DNA from: Companilactobacillus huachuanensis
GTDB lineage: Bacteria; Bacillota; Bacilli; Lactobacillales; Lactobacillaceae
Assembly (NCBI RefSeq): GCF_005404815.1
Contig: NZ_BJDF01000016.1
Coordinates: 17,929-81,928 of the forward strand
Direction: 5' to 3'
Length of the DNA stretch: 64,000 nucleotides
Shown: in pieces, positions 1 through 9,526 of the stretch
Layout: each line of letters starts with the position of its first letter
Numbering within the stretch: position 1 is the stretch's first letter
Translations under genes and position numbers: made by a program
The notes under the pieces: generated by a model
The model's database searches: none
The model's input: the letters and a program-made list of their open reading frames with translations, nothing else
What the model was told of the DNA's origin: nothing

Positions 1-806
1 GAAATATCACCGTTGACGATCATCTTTGAACCAAAGCCTAAACGAGTTAAGAACATTTTCATCTGTTCACGAGTCGTATTCTGAGCTTCATCCAAGATAA
101 CAAATGCTTCATCCAAAGTCCGACCTCTCATATATGCCAAAGGAGCTACTTCGATAACACCACGCTCAAGTAAACGGCTAGTATGATCTGAGCCCATAAT
201 GGCATATAAGGCATCATAGATTGGTCGCATGTATGGATCAACCTTTTCCTTCAAATCACCTGGTAGAAAGCCTAAGCTCTCTCCAGCTTCAACTGCAGGA
301 CGAGTTAGTACGATTCTTTGAACTGAACCTTGTTTCAATGCGGCTACAGCCATAACTACGGCCAAATAAGTTTTACCCGTACCAGCTGGTCCAATTCCAA
401 AAGTAATGTCATTATGTTCAATGGCATTAACATATTGTCTTTGACCAAAGTTACGTACTCGCACAGGTTTGCCACTAAAATCTTTGATCAACTCGTCTTT
501 ATAGAGATCACCGAAGTAATCCAAAGTTCCTCGTTCAAGCATCTTAAGACCACTGACAACATCAGCAGAACCTAGACTAATTCCAGATTGAGTTAGTTCC
601 ATCAATTTTTTCAACAACGCCATTGCATTGGTAACATCACTTTCAACACCAGTTACGTCTAAACGGTCACCGAATGCATGAATCGCAACATTGAGACCCT
701 CTTCAATCAAATGCAAATTACTGTCATTAACGCCAAAAAGGTTAACTGCATTTTGAGGATTTTTGATCTGAATGCTTTTTTTAATTTGTTCAACGTTTTC
801 TGTCAA
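1..806 (-). CDS. phoH: PhoH family ATPase, C-terminus outside the window
   Basis: Cytoplasmic PhoH-type P-loop ATPase, in Firmicutes usually linked to RNA metabolism and often encoded upstream of ybeY; its exact role is unsettled. Translating the minus strand from a TTG at 806 gives TENVEQIKKSIQ, preceded by GGGAGG eleven bases upstream, so TTG is the likely start. An N-terminal KH-like region is followed by Walker A (GPAGTGKT) and Walker B (VILDEAQNTT), both diagnostic. The protein runs off the left edge shortly after MIVNGD, so roughly the last 50 residues are missing. It reads in the same direction as rpsU but is separated from it by a terminator. Confidence 0.93.
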   Translation of the reverse strand, partial: MTENVEQIKKSIQIKNPQNAVNLFGVNDSNLHLIEEGLNVAIHAFGDRLDVTGVESDVTNAMALLKKLMELTQSGISLGSADVVSGLKMLERGTLDYFGDLYKDELIKDFSGKPVRVRNFGQRQYVNAIEHNDITFGIGPAGTGKTYLAVVMAVAALKQGSVQRIVLTRPAVEAGESLGFLPGDLKEKVDPYMRPIYDALYAIMGSDHTSRLLERGVIEVAPLAYMRGRTLDEAFVILDEAQNTTREQMKMFLTRLGFGSKMIVNGDI

Positions 807-960
807 TAAATTTCGACCCTCCCGTGTATCACCTGATATAACAGTACATCAGGTAACACAATTCACTTTTACGGTGCATATCTTGGCACTTATTATTTTA
901 CCACTAACATAACACTTGTTCGACTCTGGACTGCCGTTTCCGAATTATATAATTAAGAGC

Positions 961-1000
961 AAAAAAAGGCCTGACAGGCATAATTGCCAATCAGGACCTA
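961..1000 (-). terminator. Rho-independent terminator of rpsU
   Basis: Read on the minus strand, AGGTCCTGA and TCAGGCCT form the outer stem and GGCA/TGCC the inner stem, followed by a run of seven T. It lies between the rpsU stop and the phoH start. Confidence 0.8.
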
Positions 1001-1019
1001 TTTTCTTAGAAACTATCGA

Positions 1020-1202
1020 TTAACGACGTTTCTTATTGCGCTTACGGGCAGCCTCAGACTTTAACTTCTTCTTGACACTTGGCTTTTCGTAAAACTCGCG
1101 TTTTCTATATTCTTGAAGAGTACCACTCTTTGAAACTGAACGTTTGAATCGACGAAGAGCATCATCAAGCGACTCGTTTTCACGAACGACGGTTTTTGCC
1201 AT
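1020..1202 (-). CDS. rpsU: 30S ribosomal protein S21
   Basis: Small, very basic ribosomal protein of the 30S subunit, placed near the anti-Shine-Dalgarno region and acting in initiation. The 60 residues begin [21 protein letters not shown] and end in a Lys/Arg-rich tail ([11 protein letters not shown]), the typical S21 pattern and length for lactobacilli. A GGAGGGA ribosome binding site precedes the ATG at 1202. It is followed by its own terminator and then phoH. The divergent gene on the other side encodes the PpsR-like regulator, an arrangement I recall as common in Lactobacillaceae. Confidence 0.97.
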   Translation of the reverse strand: MAKTVVRENESLDDALRRFKRSVSKSGTLQEYRKREFYEKPSVKKKLKSEAARKRNKKRR

Positions 1203-1325
1203 ATGATAATCCCTCCTTCCGATTTAAAACGTAACTGTACTATTGCTCTAGCAGTTCATATGTTATTATAACAAAAAGAAGCTAATGTTCAAATATTTTT
1301 TTACATTTTTTTGGAGGAATTTATT

Positions 1326-2147
1326 ATGAATCAAAAATTAGACGTTTTTGTTCTGTCCGATGGTGTCGGAGAAACTGCTCTGAGAGTTGCTAGAGCAGCA
1401 TTTATACAATTTCCAGAGATGGATAGCACTTTTACAAAATATCCATTTATAAAAAAAGATGATCAGTTAAAAAACATCTTAAACATGGCAAAAGAGAAAA
1501 AAGCTGTGGTTTTACACACAATTGTCTCAAAAGAGATCTGTGAAATCATCAACGAATTTTGCCAGAACAACGGGATCGTTTATTACGATATTTTGAATCC
1601 AATCATCGGAACTTTCTCACAAATGACTCACCAAACGCCTTTACGAAAAAAAGGTTTGCTCCATGAACTTGATAAAAATTACTTCGATATGATTTCGGCT
1701 ATGGAATTTACCATCACAAATGACGATGGTCAAAATCCTAAAGGACTTCTAGAAGCCGATTTAGTTCTACTGGGAATTTCTAGAACCTCGAAAACACCAT
1801 TATCACTCTATCTAGCCAATAAAAACATCAAGGTTGCTAATCTACCATTGGGACCAACAACTAACCTACCAGAGCAATTATGGGACGTTGACAAGAAAAA
1901 AATCATTGGCTTGACTAATGATATGAATGTTTTGCTTAAAATTCGTCGTCAGAGAATGATCGCCTACGGATTAAATCCCGATACAACTTACTCTGATAGC
2001 GATGAAATTAAGAAGGAACTTGATTATTCAAATCAAATTTACAAAGAACTTGGTTGTCCAGTAATCAATGTTGCCGACCGTTCAATTGAAGAAACAGCTG
2101 CAATTATTATGGAAAAGCTTAATTTTAACGGTTATCAGAACAGCTAA
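1326..2147 (+). CDS. PpsR-type kinase/pyrophosphorylase (DUF299)
   Basis: Member of the PEP synthase / pyruvate phosphate dikinase regulatory family: bifunctional enzymes that phosphorylate a threonine on their dikinase target using ADP and remove the phosphate with inorganic phosphate. The P-loop-like motif GISRTSKT lies at residues 150-157 of a 273-residue protein, the usual family length. I chose the ATG at 1326 because TTGGAGG lies just upstream; an in-frame TTG at 1311 is part of that ribosome binding site. No ppdK or ppsA gene is visible here, so the partner is unknown. A good terminator follows the stop codon. Confidence 0.9.
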   Translation: MNQKLDVFVLSDGVGETALRVARAAFIQFPEMDSTFTKYPFIKKDDQLKNILNMAKEKKAVVLHTIVSKEICEIINEFCQNNGIVYYDILNPIIGTFSQMTHQTPLRKKGLLHELDKNYFDMISAMEFTITNDDGQNPKGLLEADLVLLGISRTSKTPLSLYLANKNIKVANLPLGPTTNLPEQLWDVDKKKIIGLTNDMNVLLKIRRQRMIAYGLNPDTTYSDSDEIKKELDYSNQIYKELGCPVINVADRSIEETAAIIMEKLNFNGYQNS

Positions 2148-2220
2148 AACTATTTTTTAACAAATACCAAACGAGAGTTGAACAAAATAGGGGCAATTTT
2201 CGAATATTAAGACAAATAGG

Positions 2221-2256
2221 CATCATAATCCGATTTTGAATTATGATGTCTTTTTT
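2221..2256 (+). terminator. Terminator of the PpsR-like gene
   Basis: CATCATAAT and ATTATGATG pair around the loop CCGATTTTGA, followed by TCTTTTTT. The loop sequence CCGATTTT recurs in other hairpins of this window (near 3676, 36814 and 44960). Confidence 0.8.
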
Positions 2257-2369
2257 AATCCGTTAAATACATCCATCTTAGTCTGTTAGCTTTTGATTAT
2301 CAAAGCTTAAAACATTTTTAATATAATCTAAAGGTATTCCTGCCATTGACTCCATGGAAAAAAATCCAG

Positions 2370-2628
2370 CTAAAGGTTGAAAGGTGAAAAACTAATATAA
2401 CCACTGTTGTTACAGGCATAAAAAAATAAACTAGTTGGAAGAGCTGAGAGTATTCATTTGCAGCGAAAGTGGCGTTATTGCTTCAGCAATTACACCACCG
2501 GGCGTGTTGAAGACTCGCGGGTTTTGCGAGGCTTCAACCGAGGTTCGAGACCGCTTCACAGGCTCGGGCCGTTCCGCGCAGCAATTGAATACTCTCAACT
2601 CTGAAAACGACATACTTTCAACCTTTAG
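2370..2628 (+). repeat. MITE-like structured repeat, subfamily A, copy 1
   Basis: Starts CTAAAGGTTGAAAG and ends with the inverted counterpart CTTTCAACCTTTAG. It is flanked directly by the perfect 8-bp repeat AAATCCAG (2362-2369 and 2629-2636), the mark of transposition. The core at 2436-2602 folds as a closing stem (GAGCTGAGAGTATTCA with its complement) enclosing three hairpins. Together with the terminator at 2221 it accounts for most of the gene-free stretch 2148-2666. It lies between convergent genes. Confidence 0.9.
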
Positions 2629-2666
2629 AAATCCAGCTTAAACCACACTTAAAGCCTTTTGAATAT

Positions 2667-3566
2667 CTATTCTCCAGCAATCAATTTATTCTTCATTTCT
2701 GGATCAAAGACATTATTCCGTAACATTTCAATTTCAAGCTTATATGGGGCAACGCCCTTCTTATCGTTTTCATCCTTCTTAACGTAAGGAGTTTCCATAA
2801 TCTTAGGTACATTTTCCAACTGTGGATGACGCGCAACATAGCTCAATGCATCGAACCCAATAGTACCAAAGCCAATATCATCATGACGATCCTTATGTGA
2901 ACCCATTTCATTTTTCGAATCATTCAAATGAATCACTGATAATTTATCTAAGCCAATAATATGGTCAAATTCATTCAACACGCCATCAAAATCATTTTTA
3001 ACATCGTAGCCAGCATCGCTCATGTGACATGTATCCATCGTTACTGATAATTTATCATTTTGTTGGCAGTTTTCGAAGATCTCGGCAATCTGTTCAAAAG
3101 TAATTCCAACTTCAGTTCCTTTGCCAGCCATAGTTTCAATTGCCACACTGACCTTTTGGTCCGGCATGATAGCTTCATTCAGTGCTTGACCAATTTGTTT
3201 TAATGCCACTTCAGGTTCGGCTGTCAGATGTGCTCCTGGGTGAAAACTGATAGCTTCAATGCCTAATGCATCAGCACGTAAAAATTCATCATGCATAAAA
3301 GAAATCCCAAATGGTAGTTTATCTGGTTTAACGGTATTTCCAAGATTAACGATGTATGGTGCATGACCGATAATGTGCTCAATACCATATTCTTTTAAAA
3401 GCGCCTGCCCTTCAGGAATTCTCATTTCTGAAACGTCTTTGCGTCGCGTATTTTGTGGAGCACCTGTAAAAATCATCATCGCGTTAGCACCATAACTGTG
3501 TGCTTCTTCGGCTGAACCAACAAGCATCTTAGGTGCCTTCATTGCAACATGTGAACCAATTATCAT
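2667..3566 (-). CDS. nfo: Deoxyribonuclease IV (AP endonuclease)
   Basis: Base-excision repair endonuclease that cuts 5' of abasic sites; a TIM-barrel enzyme with three metal ions. The family signatures are visible in order: SFHPGAH near residue 95, TMDTCHMSDAGYD near 178, and HLNDSKNEMGSHKDRHDDIG, the last holding several metal-binding His and Asp residues. At 299 residues it matches the family. The ATG at 3566 has GGGAGG seven bases upstream; a TTG one codon earlier is possible but less likely. Its closest neighbour downstream is repeat copy 1. Confidence 0.95.
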   Translation of the reverse strand: MIIGSHVAMKAPKMLVGSAEEAHSYGANAMMIFTGAPQNTRRKDVSEMRIPEGQALLKEYGIEHIIGHAPYIVNLGNTVKPDKLPFGISFMHDEFLRADALGIEAISFHPGAHLTAEPEVALKQIGQALNEAIMPDQKVSVAIETMAGKGTEVGITFEQIAEIFENCQQNDKLSVTMDTCHMSDAGYDVKNDFDGVLNEFDHIIGLDKLSVIHLNDSKNEMGSHKDRHDDIGFGTIGFDALSYVARHPQLENVPKIMETPYVKKDENDKKGVAPYKLEIEMLRNNVFDPEMKNKLIAGE

Positions 3567-3650
3567 CAAAAAACCTCCCTGACTTAACTACCCGAATTAT
3601 ATCATACGGGATAAGTCCCCAATAATAGTAAGACTAAACTATTTCCATTA

Positions 3651-3702
3651 AAATTAAAGAGACACCGTAAGCCAAAATAGGATTACGGTGTCTCTTTAAT
3701 TT
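3651..3702 (-). terminator. Strong hairpin terminator downstream of the YitT gene
   Basis: A perfect 20-bp stem (3651-3670 with 3683-3702; AAAGAGACACCGTAA half) encloses the loop GCCAAAATAGGA. It lies just past the end of the YitT gene. AAA/TTT ends on both sides would let it work in either direction. Confidence 0.75.
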
Positions 3703-3741
3703 TATACTCGAAAGCTGACAATTTTTGTCCCACTCTCGTAA

Positions 3742-4620
3742 TTAATATATATGAGCCTGATAGAACCGGCCCATGACTGTGACCGTATCGGTAACACTCA
3801 CAAACGCATGTTGATCAGAGAGAGCCATCGCATTTTCCAAATCGTGTAATTCAGAACGTGAGATAACTGTGAAAAGAATCGTCTTTTCTTCGTGCTTATA
3901 AGCACCTTCAGCATCATGCACAATTGTTATACCACGGCGCATTTCATTTTGAATTTGTGTAATGACGTTTTTAGGCTTAGAGGTAACTATCATAACTTGA
4001 AGTTTTTGATCCTTGTTGTAGATCATATCAATAACTTGACCATTGATGAAAATACTAACTGCACTGTAAAGCGCATGCACCCAACCGAACAAGAATCCAG
4101 CACAGACAACAATGAAAACATTGAACATAATATTAATCGTTCCGACACTCTTACCTGTTTTCTTACGCAAAATAATTCCTAAAATATCGATACCACCAGT
4201 TGAAATACCATTTCTCAAGGCCATACCCGTACCAAAACCATTCGCAGCAGCACCAAAAATGGCACAGACTAGTGGATCAGCCGTAATTTTTACTGGCGGT
4301 AATAAATGCATCATCAAACTGGCTAAGGCTACCGCAATTACCGTGAAAACAGTAAATTTGTGGTCGATTTTACGCCAAGAAAGTACAAATAACGGTGCAT
4401 TTAATCCGAAGTACATTACCGCAGTTGAAAGATTAAATGGTAACCACCGATGTGAAATTGTCGAGATCAACTGGGCAGCACCGGTAACACCAGAACCATA
4501 AATTCCACCTGGTGTCCAGAACATGTTAACCGCAATTGAAACAGCAATTGAATATAAAAATGCTATTGAAATTTTGGATAAGTTCTGATGTCTTTCAATC
4601 AGCTTATCTAATTCACCCAT
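3742..4620 (-). CDS. YitT family membrane protein (DUF161/DUF2179)
   Basis: Integral membrane protein of unknown transport function, widespread in Firmicutes. The 292 residues show about five or six hydrophobic segments from residue 18 to about 195, including the conserved stretch NGFGTGMALRNGISTGGIDI. A soluble C-terminal DUF2179-type domain follows from about residue 215 (VITQIQNEMRRGITIVHDAEG). The ATG at 4620 is preceded by AGGAGAG at somewhat long spacing. The gene stands alone and is closed by the strong hairpin at 3651-3702. Confidence 0.88.
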   Translation of the reverse strand: MGELDKLIERHQNLSKISIAFLYSIAVSIAVNMFWTPGGIYGSGVTGAAQLISTISHRWLPFNLSTAVMYFGLNAPLFVLSWRKIDHKFTVFTVIAVALASLMMHLLPPVKITADPLVCAIFGAAANGFGTGMALRNGISTGGIDILGIILRKKTGKSVGTINIMFNVFIVVCAGFLFGWVHALYSAVSIFINGQVIDMIYNKDQKLQVMIVTSKPKNVITQIQNEMRRGITIVHDAEGAYKHEEKTILFTVISRSELHDLENAMALSDQHAFVSVTDTVTVMGRFYQAHIY

Positions 4621-4687
4621 TCTAAAAGTCTCTCCTAGTCGTCATAAGTTACCTAAACATATTAGCACAAATAGCAAAGTTTTCAGC

Positions 4688-5206
4688 TTATTTTTGATGT
4701 TTTTTCATAAAACTAGCGCGGCCACCACTCTCTTCAAGTTCAAAACGTTCGGGATTCTTTTTATAAAAGTCTTGGTGGTAATCCTCGGCAGGATAGAAAG
4801 TTGTTGCTGCTTGAATTTTCGTCACAATTGGATCTGAAAATTCACCTGAATCGGCCAAAGACTTTTTTGATGCTTCAGCAATTTCTTTTTGAGTTTCATT
4901 TTGATAGAAAATAATCGGGCGATAGCTGTCACCGCGGTCTTGAAACTGTCCCATAGCATCTGTTGGATCAGCGATTTGCCAATATAATTCAACTAAATCT
5001 TTATAAGTAACAATTTCACTATCAAAAGTTATTTCAACTGATTCCGCATGCCCTGTGGTTTCAGTACAAACTTGTTCGTAAGTTGGATTAGCAACGTGAC
5101 CGCCACAGTATCCGGATACGACCGAAATAATACCTGGTTGTTCATCAAATGGCTTGACCATACACCAGAAACAACCCCCGGCAAAAATTGCAGTTTCTTT
5201 TTTCAT
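4688..5206 (-). CDS. msrA: Peptide-methionine (S)-S-oxide reductase MsrA
   Basis: Repairs the S epimer of methionine sulfoxide in proteins and free methionine. The catalytic motif GCFWC is at residues 11-15, with Cys12 the nucleophile, followed by GYCGG and the GHAE segment usual for MsrA. Its 172 residues are a normal single-domain length. The ATG follows the msrB stop codon directly (TAG then ATG with no gap), so the two are translationally coupled in one operon. No thioredoxin gene is adjacent. Confidence 0.96.
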   Translation of the reverse strand: MKKETAIFAGGCFWCMVKPFDEQPGIISVVSGYCGGHVANPTYEQVCTETTGHAESVEITFDSEIVTYKDLVELYWQIADPTDAMGQFQDRGDSYRPIIFYQNETQKEIAEASKKSLADSGEFSDPIVTKIQAATTFYPAEDYHQDFYKKNPERFELEESGGRASFMKKHQK

Positions 5207-5650
5207 CTATTCTGCATCCCCATTTTCAACGTATTCTTTATAATCAGTATATCCCTGTTCATCCATATCTTCATAAGGAATGAATTTTAATGACGCTGAA
5301 TTAATACAATAACGTAATCCACCACGATCCTGTGGCCCATCAGTAAAGACATGGCCCAAATGAGAGCCAGCTGATTTACTTGTAACCTCAGTCCGCTCCA
5401 TTCCAAATGATTGATCACGATGTTCTCTTAGCTTAGAAATTGGTTCGGTGAAAGATGGCCAGCCACAACCTGCATCGTACTTTTTAGCAGATGAAAACAA
5501 GGGCTCTCCGCTAGTTATATCAACGTAAATCCCCTTTTTATAAAAATCATCATACTTACCAGTAAAAGCACGTTCAGTAGCCGCATTTTGAGTCACTTGG
5601 TATTCTTCGTCAGTTAGATTGGTTAGATCTTTCTTATATTCTTCAGACAT
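5207..5650 (-). CDS. msrB: Peptide-methionine (R)-S-oxide reductase MsrB
   Basis: Reduces the R epimer of methionine sulfoxide, complementing MsrA encoded immediately downstream. The catalytic cysteine is Cys115 in GLRYCIN and a likely resolving cysteine is Cys62 in DAGCGWPSF. The two CxxC pairs that bind zinc in many MsrB proteins are absent, so this is a zinc-free form. The ATG at 5650 has AAGGAG seven bases upstream; the TTG one codon before is less likely. Order msrB-msrA, with no spacer. Confidence 0.95.
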   Translation of the reverse strand: MSEEYKKDLTNLTDEEYQVTQNAATERAFTGKYDDFYKKGIYVDITSGEPLFSSAKKYDAGCGWPSFTEPISKLREHRDQSFGMERTEVTSKSAGSHLGHVFTDGPQDRGGLRYCINSASLKFIPYEDMDEQGYTDYKEYVENGDAE

Positions 5651-5724
5651 CAAATCACTCCTTCGCTTATATACAATTTAGTATATGCTTTCACTAAATT
5701 ATTTCTAGATATTTGCTTATTATT

Positions 5725-5935
5725 GGTTGTTAAAATTTGCCGTCTCCAGAGCTGAGAGTATTAACCTGCTATGCGGACTGGTCCGAGCCTGAGGAACGGT
5801 CTCGTACCTCGGTTTGAAGCCTTACCAAAGATCGGTAAGTCTCCAAACTCGCCCGGTGGTGTAACGGCTGAAGCCGTAACGCCACAACCACAGCCGGTTA
5901 ATGCTCTCAGTTCTTCCGACTAACTTATTCTTTGA
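5725..5935 (-). repeat. Structured repeat, subfamily B, copy 2 (reverse orientation)
   Basis: Same folded core as the subfamily A repeats but read on the minus strand, with the B-type flank GGAGACGGCAAA instead of GGAAACGGCATA. Stem changes are compensatory: the P2 tip is ACGGCT/AGCCGT and the closing stem uses TTAACC/GGTTAA. The short hairpin at 5984-6035 lies upstream in element orientation, as in the B copy at 15205. With the next copy it fills the gene-free region 5651-6468. Confidence 0.8.
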
Positions 5936-5983
5936 TAATAGTAAACTGATTCAATTTATTTTTAAAATTTTGTATCAATCAAC

Positions 5984-6035
5984 AAAAATAGATTGTATCG
6001 CACCTGAAATTACCAAGCATAATACAATCCATTTT
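5984..6035. repeat. Short palindromic hairpin, GATTGTATCGCACC type
   Basis: AAAATAGATTGTAT and ATACAATCCATTTT pair around a variable centre. It is a diverged member of the hairpin family also present at 12867, 15061, 30647 and 48192 (typical arm TGAGTTGTATCACACC). Confidence 0.65.
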
Positions 6036-6120
6036 CATGTGATTAAAAATATAAACTCATAAGAAATCATTCTATTTAATAAAATCAAACTAGTCATACG
6101 AACTTATAATATTTACCTGC

Positions 6121-6440
6121 CTAAGGTTGAATGGTGAAAAACTAATATAAACATTATTGTTACAGGCATAGAACAAGTTTATTTAAATAAGCAGAAGTTT
6201 TCATTTTATTTGTTACTGCCATGAAAATATAAAATAGTTGGAAGAGCTGAGAGTATTCATTTGCAGCGAAAGTGGCGTTATTGCTTCAGCAATTACACCA
6301 CCGGGCGCGTTGAAGACTCGCGGTTTTTGCGAGGCTTCAACCGAGATTCGATACCGCTTTTTGGCTCGGATCGTTCCGCGCAGCATATGAATACTTTCAG
6401 CTCTGGAAACGGCATACTTAATTAAACTTTCAACCTTTAG
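6121..6440 (+). repeat. MITE-like structured repeat, subfamily A, copy 3
   Basis: Complete copy from CTAAGGTTGAATG to CTTTCAACCTTTAG. It is flanked by the near-perfect 8-bp direct repeat TTACCTGC (6113-6120) / TTACCCGC (6441-6448). The core lies at 6241-6415. It sits just downstream of aspS, in opposite orientation to that operon. Confidence 0.9.
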
Positions 6441-6468
6441 TTACCCGCATGATAGTAAATTGAGTTAA

Positions 6469-8238
6469 CTAGTCTTTCTTACTAACTTCAATTCCAAGAT
6501 CGTCCAATTGTAGTTTTGCAACTTCAAGTGGAGCATGTGTCATTGGTTCAGTAGCATTTGAATTCTTAGGGAATGCAATCACGTCACGGATATTGTCTTT
6601 ACCTGAAAGCAACATGGCAAATCTATCCAAACCGATAGCCAAACCACCATGTGGAGGACAACCGTATTGCAAAGCATCCAATAGGAATCCAAATTGTTCA
6701 TAAGCTTTTTCTTTAGTAAAGTCCAAAGCCTTCAACATTTTTTCTTGAATCTTGTAATCGTGGATACGAATTGATCCACCACCAAGTTCATAACCATTCA
6801 AGACGATATCATAACTTTGAGCATATGCTTTATGAGGATCTTCGCCATCATTTAGATAATGAACATCTTCTTCATTTGGCATTGTGAATGGATGGTGAGC
6901 AGCAGTCCAACGTTGAATTCCTTCATCGTATTCAAACAATGGCCAATTTACAACCCAGATGAATGCAAATTCATTAGGATCGTACAAGTTTTGTTCCTTA
7001 GCAATAGCTTTTCTCAAGTAACCTAAGGCGTCAGCAACAACCTTTTTCTTGTCGGCGACGAATAGCAATAAGTCATCGTTTTCAAGGCCAAGACGTTCAA
7101 CTAAAGCTGCTTCTTGAGGCTTAACGAATTTAGCAACGCCACCAGCTAATTCGTTGTCATTATACTTAGTCCATGCCAAACCTTTGGCCCCGAAACGTTT
7201 GATATATTCTTGATATGCTTCAATATTCTTTCTTGAATACTTGTCAGCTCCACCTTTAACAACAATGGCCTTAACTTGACCACCATTGTCAATGGTACCC
7301 TTGAAGACCTTGAATTCAGAATCTTGGAAAACATCATTCAAGTTTTGCAATTCCATACCAAAACGAACATCCGGCTTATCTGAACCATAACGATCCATCG
7401 CATCGTCCCAGTCGATTCTTGGGAATGGTGTCTTAACTTCGATACCTTTTTCATCCTTCATAACACGAGCAATAAGTCCTTCAGTAACAGTTTGAATTTC
7501 CTTCTTGTTCATGAAACTTGTTTCAATATCGATTTGTGTAAATTCAGGTTGACGATCACCACGAAGATCTTCATCACGGAAACAGTGTGCTAGTTGGAAG
7601 TAACGGTCAAATCCACCAACCATCAACAATTGTTTGAACAATTGTGGTGATTGTGGAAGAGCAAAGAAACGTCCTGGATAAACACGTGAAGGAACAAGAT
7701 AATCACGAGCGCCTTCTGGTGTTGATGGTGTCAAATTAGGAGTTTCAATATCAATAAAACCATTGTCATAAAGATATTCATTAACAGAATGCTTGATTTG
7801 AGCACGTGTTCTGATAGCCTTTTGCATCTCAGGTCTACGTAAATCAAGGTAACGATACTTTAATTTAGTTTCTTCAGATGAATCGATATCATCTTTAATT
7901 TCAAATGGTGGTGTCAAAGATTTGTTGAGAATTTCAACCTTTTCAACAACAACTTCAACTTTACCAGTCTTCATATCATCATTAGTAGCACCTTCACCAC
8001 GAAGTCTAACGGTACCCAAAATATTAACAACATATTCTGATCTAAGGTTTTCAGCTACATCAAGGGCCTCTTGATTATCAGTATTAAAAACTAATTGTAC
8101 AATTCCCTTATAATCTCTAAGATCAACGAAAATCAAGCCACCCAAATCACGGCGTCGTTGAACCCAACCATCTAAAGAAACTTTTTTGCCAACAAACTCT
8201 TCTGTAATGTTGCCACAATATTCTGTTCTTTCTTCCAT
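6469..8238 (-). CDS. aspS: Aspartyl-tRNA synthetase
   Basis: Class II synthetase that charges tRNA-Asp. The 589 residues begin with an OB-fold anticodon-binding domain ([16 protein letters not shown]), then the catalytic core with motif 2 ([19 protein letters not shown]), a bacterial GAD insertion around 290-420, and motif 3 ([15 protein letters not shown]) near the C-terminus. It starts two bases after the hisS stop, so hisS and aspS form one operon under the hisS leader. No promoter is apparent between them. It ends 28 bases before a repeat copy. Confidence 0.97.
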   Translation of the reverse strand: MEERTEYCGNITEEFVGKKVSLDGWVQRRRDLGGLIFVDLRDYKGIVQLVFNTDNQEALDVAENLRSEYVVNILGTVRLRGEGATNDDMKTGKVEVVVEKVEILNKSLTPPFEIKDDIDSSEETKLKYRYLDLRRPEMQKAIRTRAQIKHSVNEYLYDNGFIDIETPNLTPSTPEGARDYLVPSRVYPGRFFALPQSPQLFKQLLMVGGFDRYFQLAHCFRDEDLRGDRQPEFTQIDIETSFMNKKEIQTVTEGLIARVMKDEKGIEVKTPFPRIDWDDAMDRYGSDKPDVRFGMELQNLNDVFQDSEFKVFKGTIDNGGQVKAIVVKGGADKYSRKNIEAYQEYIKRFGAKGLAWTKYNDNELAGGVAKFVKPQEAALVERLGLENDDLLLFVADKKKVVADALGYLRKAIAKEQNLYDPNEFAFIWVVNWPLFEYDEGIQRWTAAHHPFTMPNEEDVHYLNDGEDPHKAYAQSYDIVLNGYELGGGSIRIHDYKIQEKMLKALDFTKEKAYEQFGFLLDALQYGCPPHGGLAIGLDRFAMLLSGKDNIRDVIAFPKNSNATEPMTHAPLEVAKLQLDDLGIEVSKKD

Positions 8239-8240
8239 GT

Positions 8241-9512
8241 TTATCCCTCGATTTTTTTCAATTCTTCGGCCAAATTTTCCAACGATACACTGACTTGTTC
8301 GCCAGTTGCCATGTTTTTAACACTAGCTGTATCATTTTCCAACTCTGAATCACCAATCGTCACCGTATATTTAGCATTTAGATTGTTGGCGGTCTTAAAT
8401 TGAGCTTTGATTTTTCTTTGTAGATAATCTTTATCTGCACAGAATCCAGCTCTACGCAAGCTAGAAAGAATTTTCACTGAAGCACGTTCAGCTTTTTCTC
8501 CAATTGTTACTAAGTAAACATCTAGATTATTTGCACTTGGAAGATCTTCATCCTTCAACAGCAACATCAAACGCTCAACACCAAGTCCAAAACCGATACC
8601 TGGTGTTTCTGGTCCACCTAATTCTTCAACTAAGCCATTGTAACGACCACCAGCTAGGACGGTAATCTCTTTATTGTCAAAAGCAGGATCGGTTACCATG
8701 AATTCAAAAATCGTATGGTTATAGTAGTCAAGACCACGAACCATTGTTGAATCGACCTCATAGTTGATGTCTAAATCATCCAACAGATTCTTGAGATATT
8801 CAAAACGTTGTGCTGATGCATCATTCAAATAATCTAAAATTGATGGTGCATTAGCAACGATTTTCTTATCATTATTATCTTTACTATCAAGGATTCGTAG
8901 TGGATTTTTTTCCAAACGAATTTTCGAATCATCACTTAATTGGTCTTTAAATGGTGTGAAATAATCAACTAATGCCTTGTGGTAGGCTGCTCTTGACTCT
9001 GGATCGCCCAAAGTATTGATAGCAACTTTCAAATTCTTGATTCCCAAACGGTTCAAGAATTCCAAACCAACAGAAATAATTTCGGCATCTAATTCCGGAG
9101 AATCAGAACCAAAAGCTTCAACACCGATTTGGTGAAATTGACGTTGACGACCTGATTGAGGACGTTCATATCTAAACATCGGACCCTTGTACCAAACTTT
9201 GTAAGGCTTGATGTGTTCTGGTCCATAAAGTTTATTTTCAACGTAAGCTCGAACGACACCAGCTGTTCCCTCAGGTCTCAAAGCTAAACGTCTGTCACCT
9301 TTATCTTTAAAATCATACATTTCTTTTGAAACAATATCAGATGTGTCACCTGAAGATCTTTCAAAAACTTCATATGATTCGAAGATTGGCGTTCTTATTT
9401 CTGAAAAACGATATTTATTGAATGTATCTTGAGCGATCGATTCAACATATTGCCATTTTTGAGATTCTCCAGGCAAAATGTCCATCGTCCCTTTCGGTTT
9501 TTGATAACGCAT
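8241..9512 (-). CDS. hisS: Histidyl-tRNA synthetase
   Basis: Class II synthetase that charges tRNA-His. Typical signatures are [14 protein letters not shown], the HisA motif GLDYYN near 260, and motif 3 [13 protein letters not shown], followed by the C-terminal anticodon-binding domain. The ATG at 9512 (MRYQKPKG) has AAGGAGG five bases upstream and gives a normal 423 residues. The frame stays open further upstream, but only through the T-box leader. It is the first gene of the hisS-aspS operon and is regulated by that leader. Confidence 0.97.
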   Translation of the reverse strand: MRYQKPKGTMDILPGESQKWQYVESIAQDTFNKYRFSEIRTPIFESYEVFERSSGDTSDIVSKEMYDFKDKGDRRLALRPEGTAGVVRAYVENKLYGPEHIKPYKVWYKGPMFRYERPQSGRQRQFHQIGVEAFGSDSPELDAEIISVGLEFLNRLGIKNLKVAINTLGDPESRAAYHKALVDYFTPFKDQLSDDSKIRLEKNPLRILDSKDNNDKKIVANAPSILDYLNDASAQRFEYLKNLLDDLDINYEVDSTMVRGLDYYNHTIFEFMVTDPAFDNKEITVLAGGRYNGLVEELGGPETPGIGFGLGVERLMLLLKDEDLPSANNLDVYLVTIGEKAERASVKILSSLRRAGFCADKDYLQRKIKAQFKTANNLNAKYTVTIGDSELENDTASVKNMATGEQVSVSLENLAEELKKIEG

Positions 9513-9526
9513 ATAATCCTCCTTAA

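Noticed and set aside
2540..2560. tRNA T-arm-like sequence GGTTCGAGACC in the repeat core, suggesting a tRNA-derived element
   Set aside because: The neighbouring bases do not form a T-stem. The alternative P4 pairing (GGTTCGAG with CTCGGGCC) is supported by matched changes in other copies, and no acceptor or anticodon arm fits.
2435..2641. Open frames of 60-80 codons across the structured repeats (also at 24938, 25503, 30912 and 57517)
   Set aside because: They appear in several copies only because the repeat sequence recurs. Their frames are broken or replaced in other copies, differences follow base pairing rather than codons, and no consistent ribosome binding site is present.
4112..4501. 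129-codon plus-strand frame opposite the YitT gene
   Set aside because: Antisense shadow of a clear membrane-protein gene; no ribosome binding site and odd composition.
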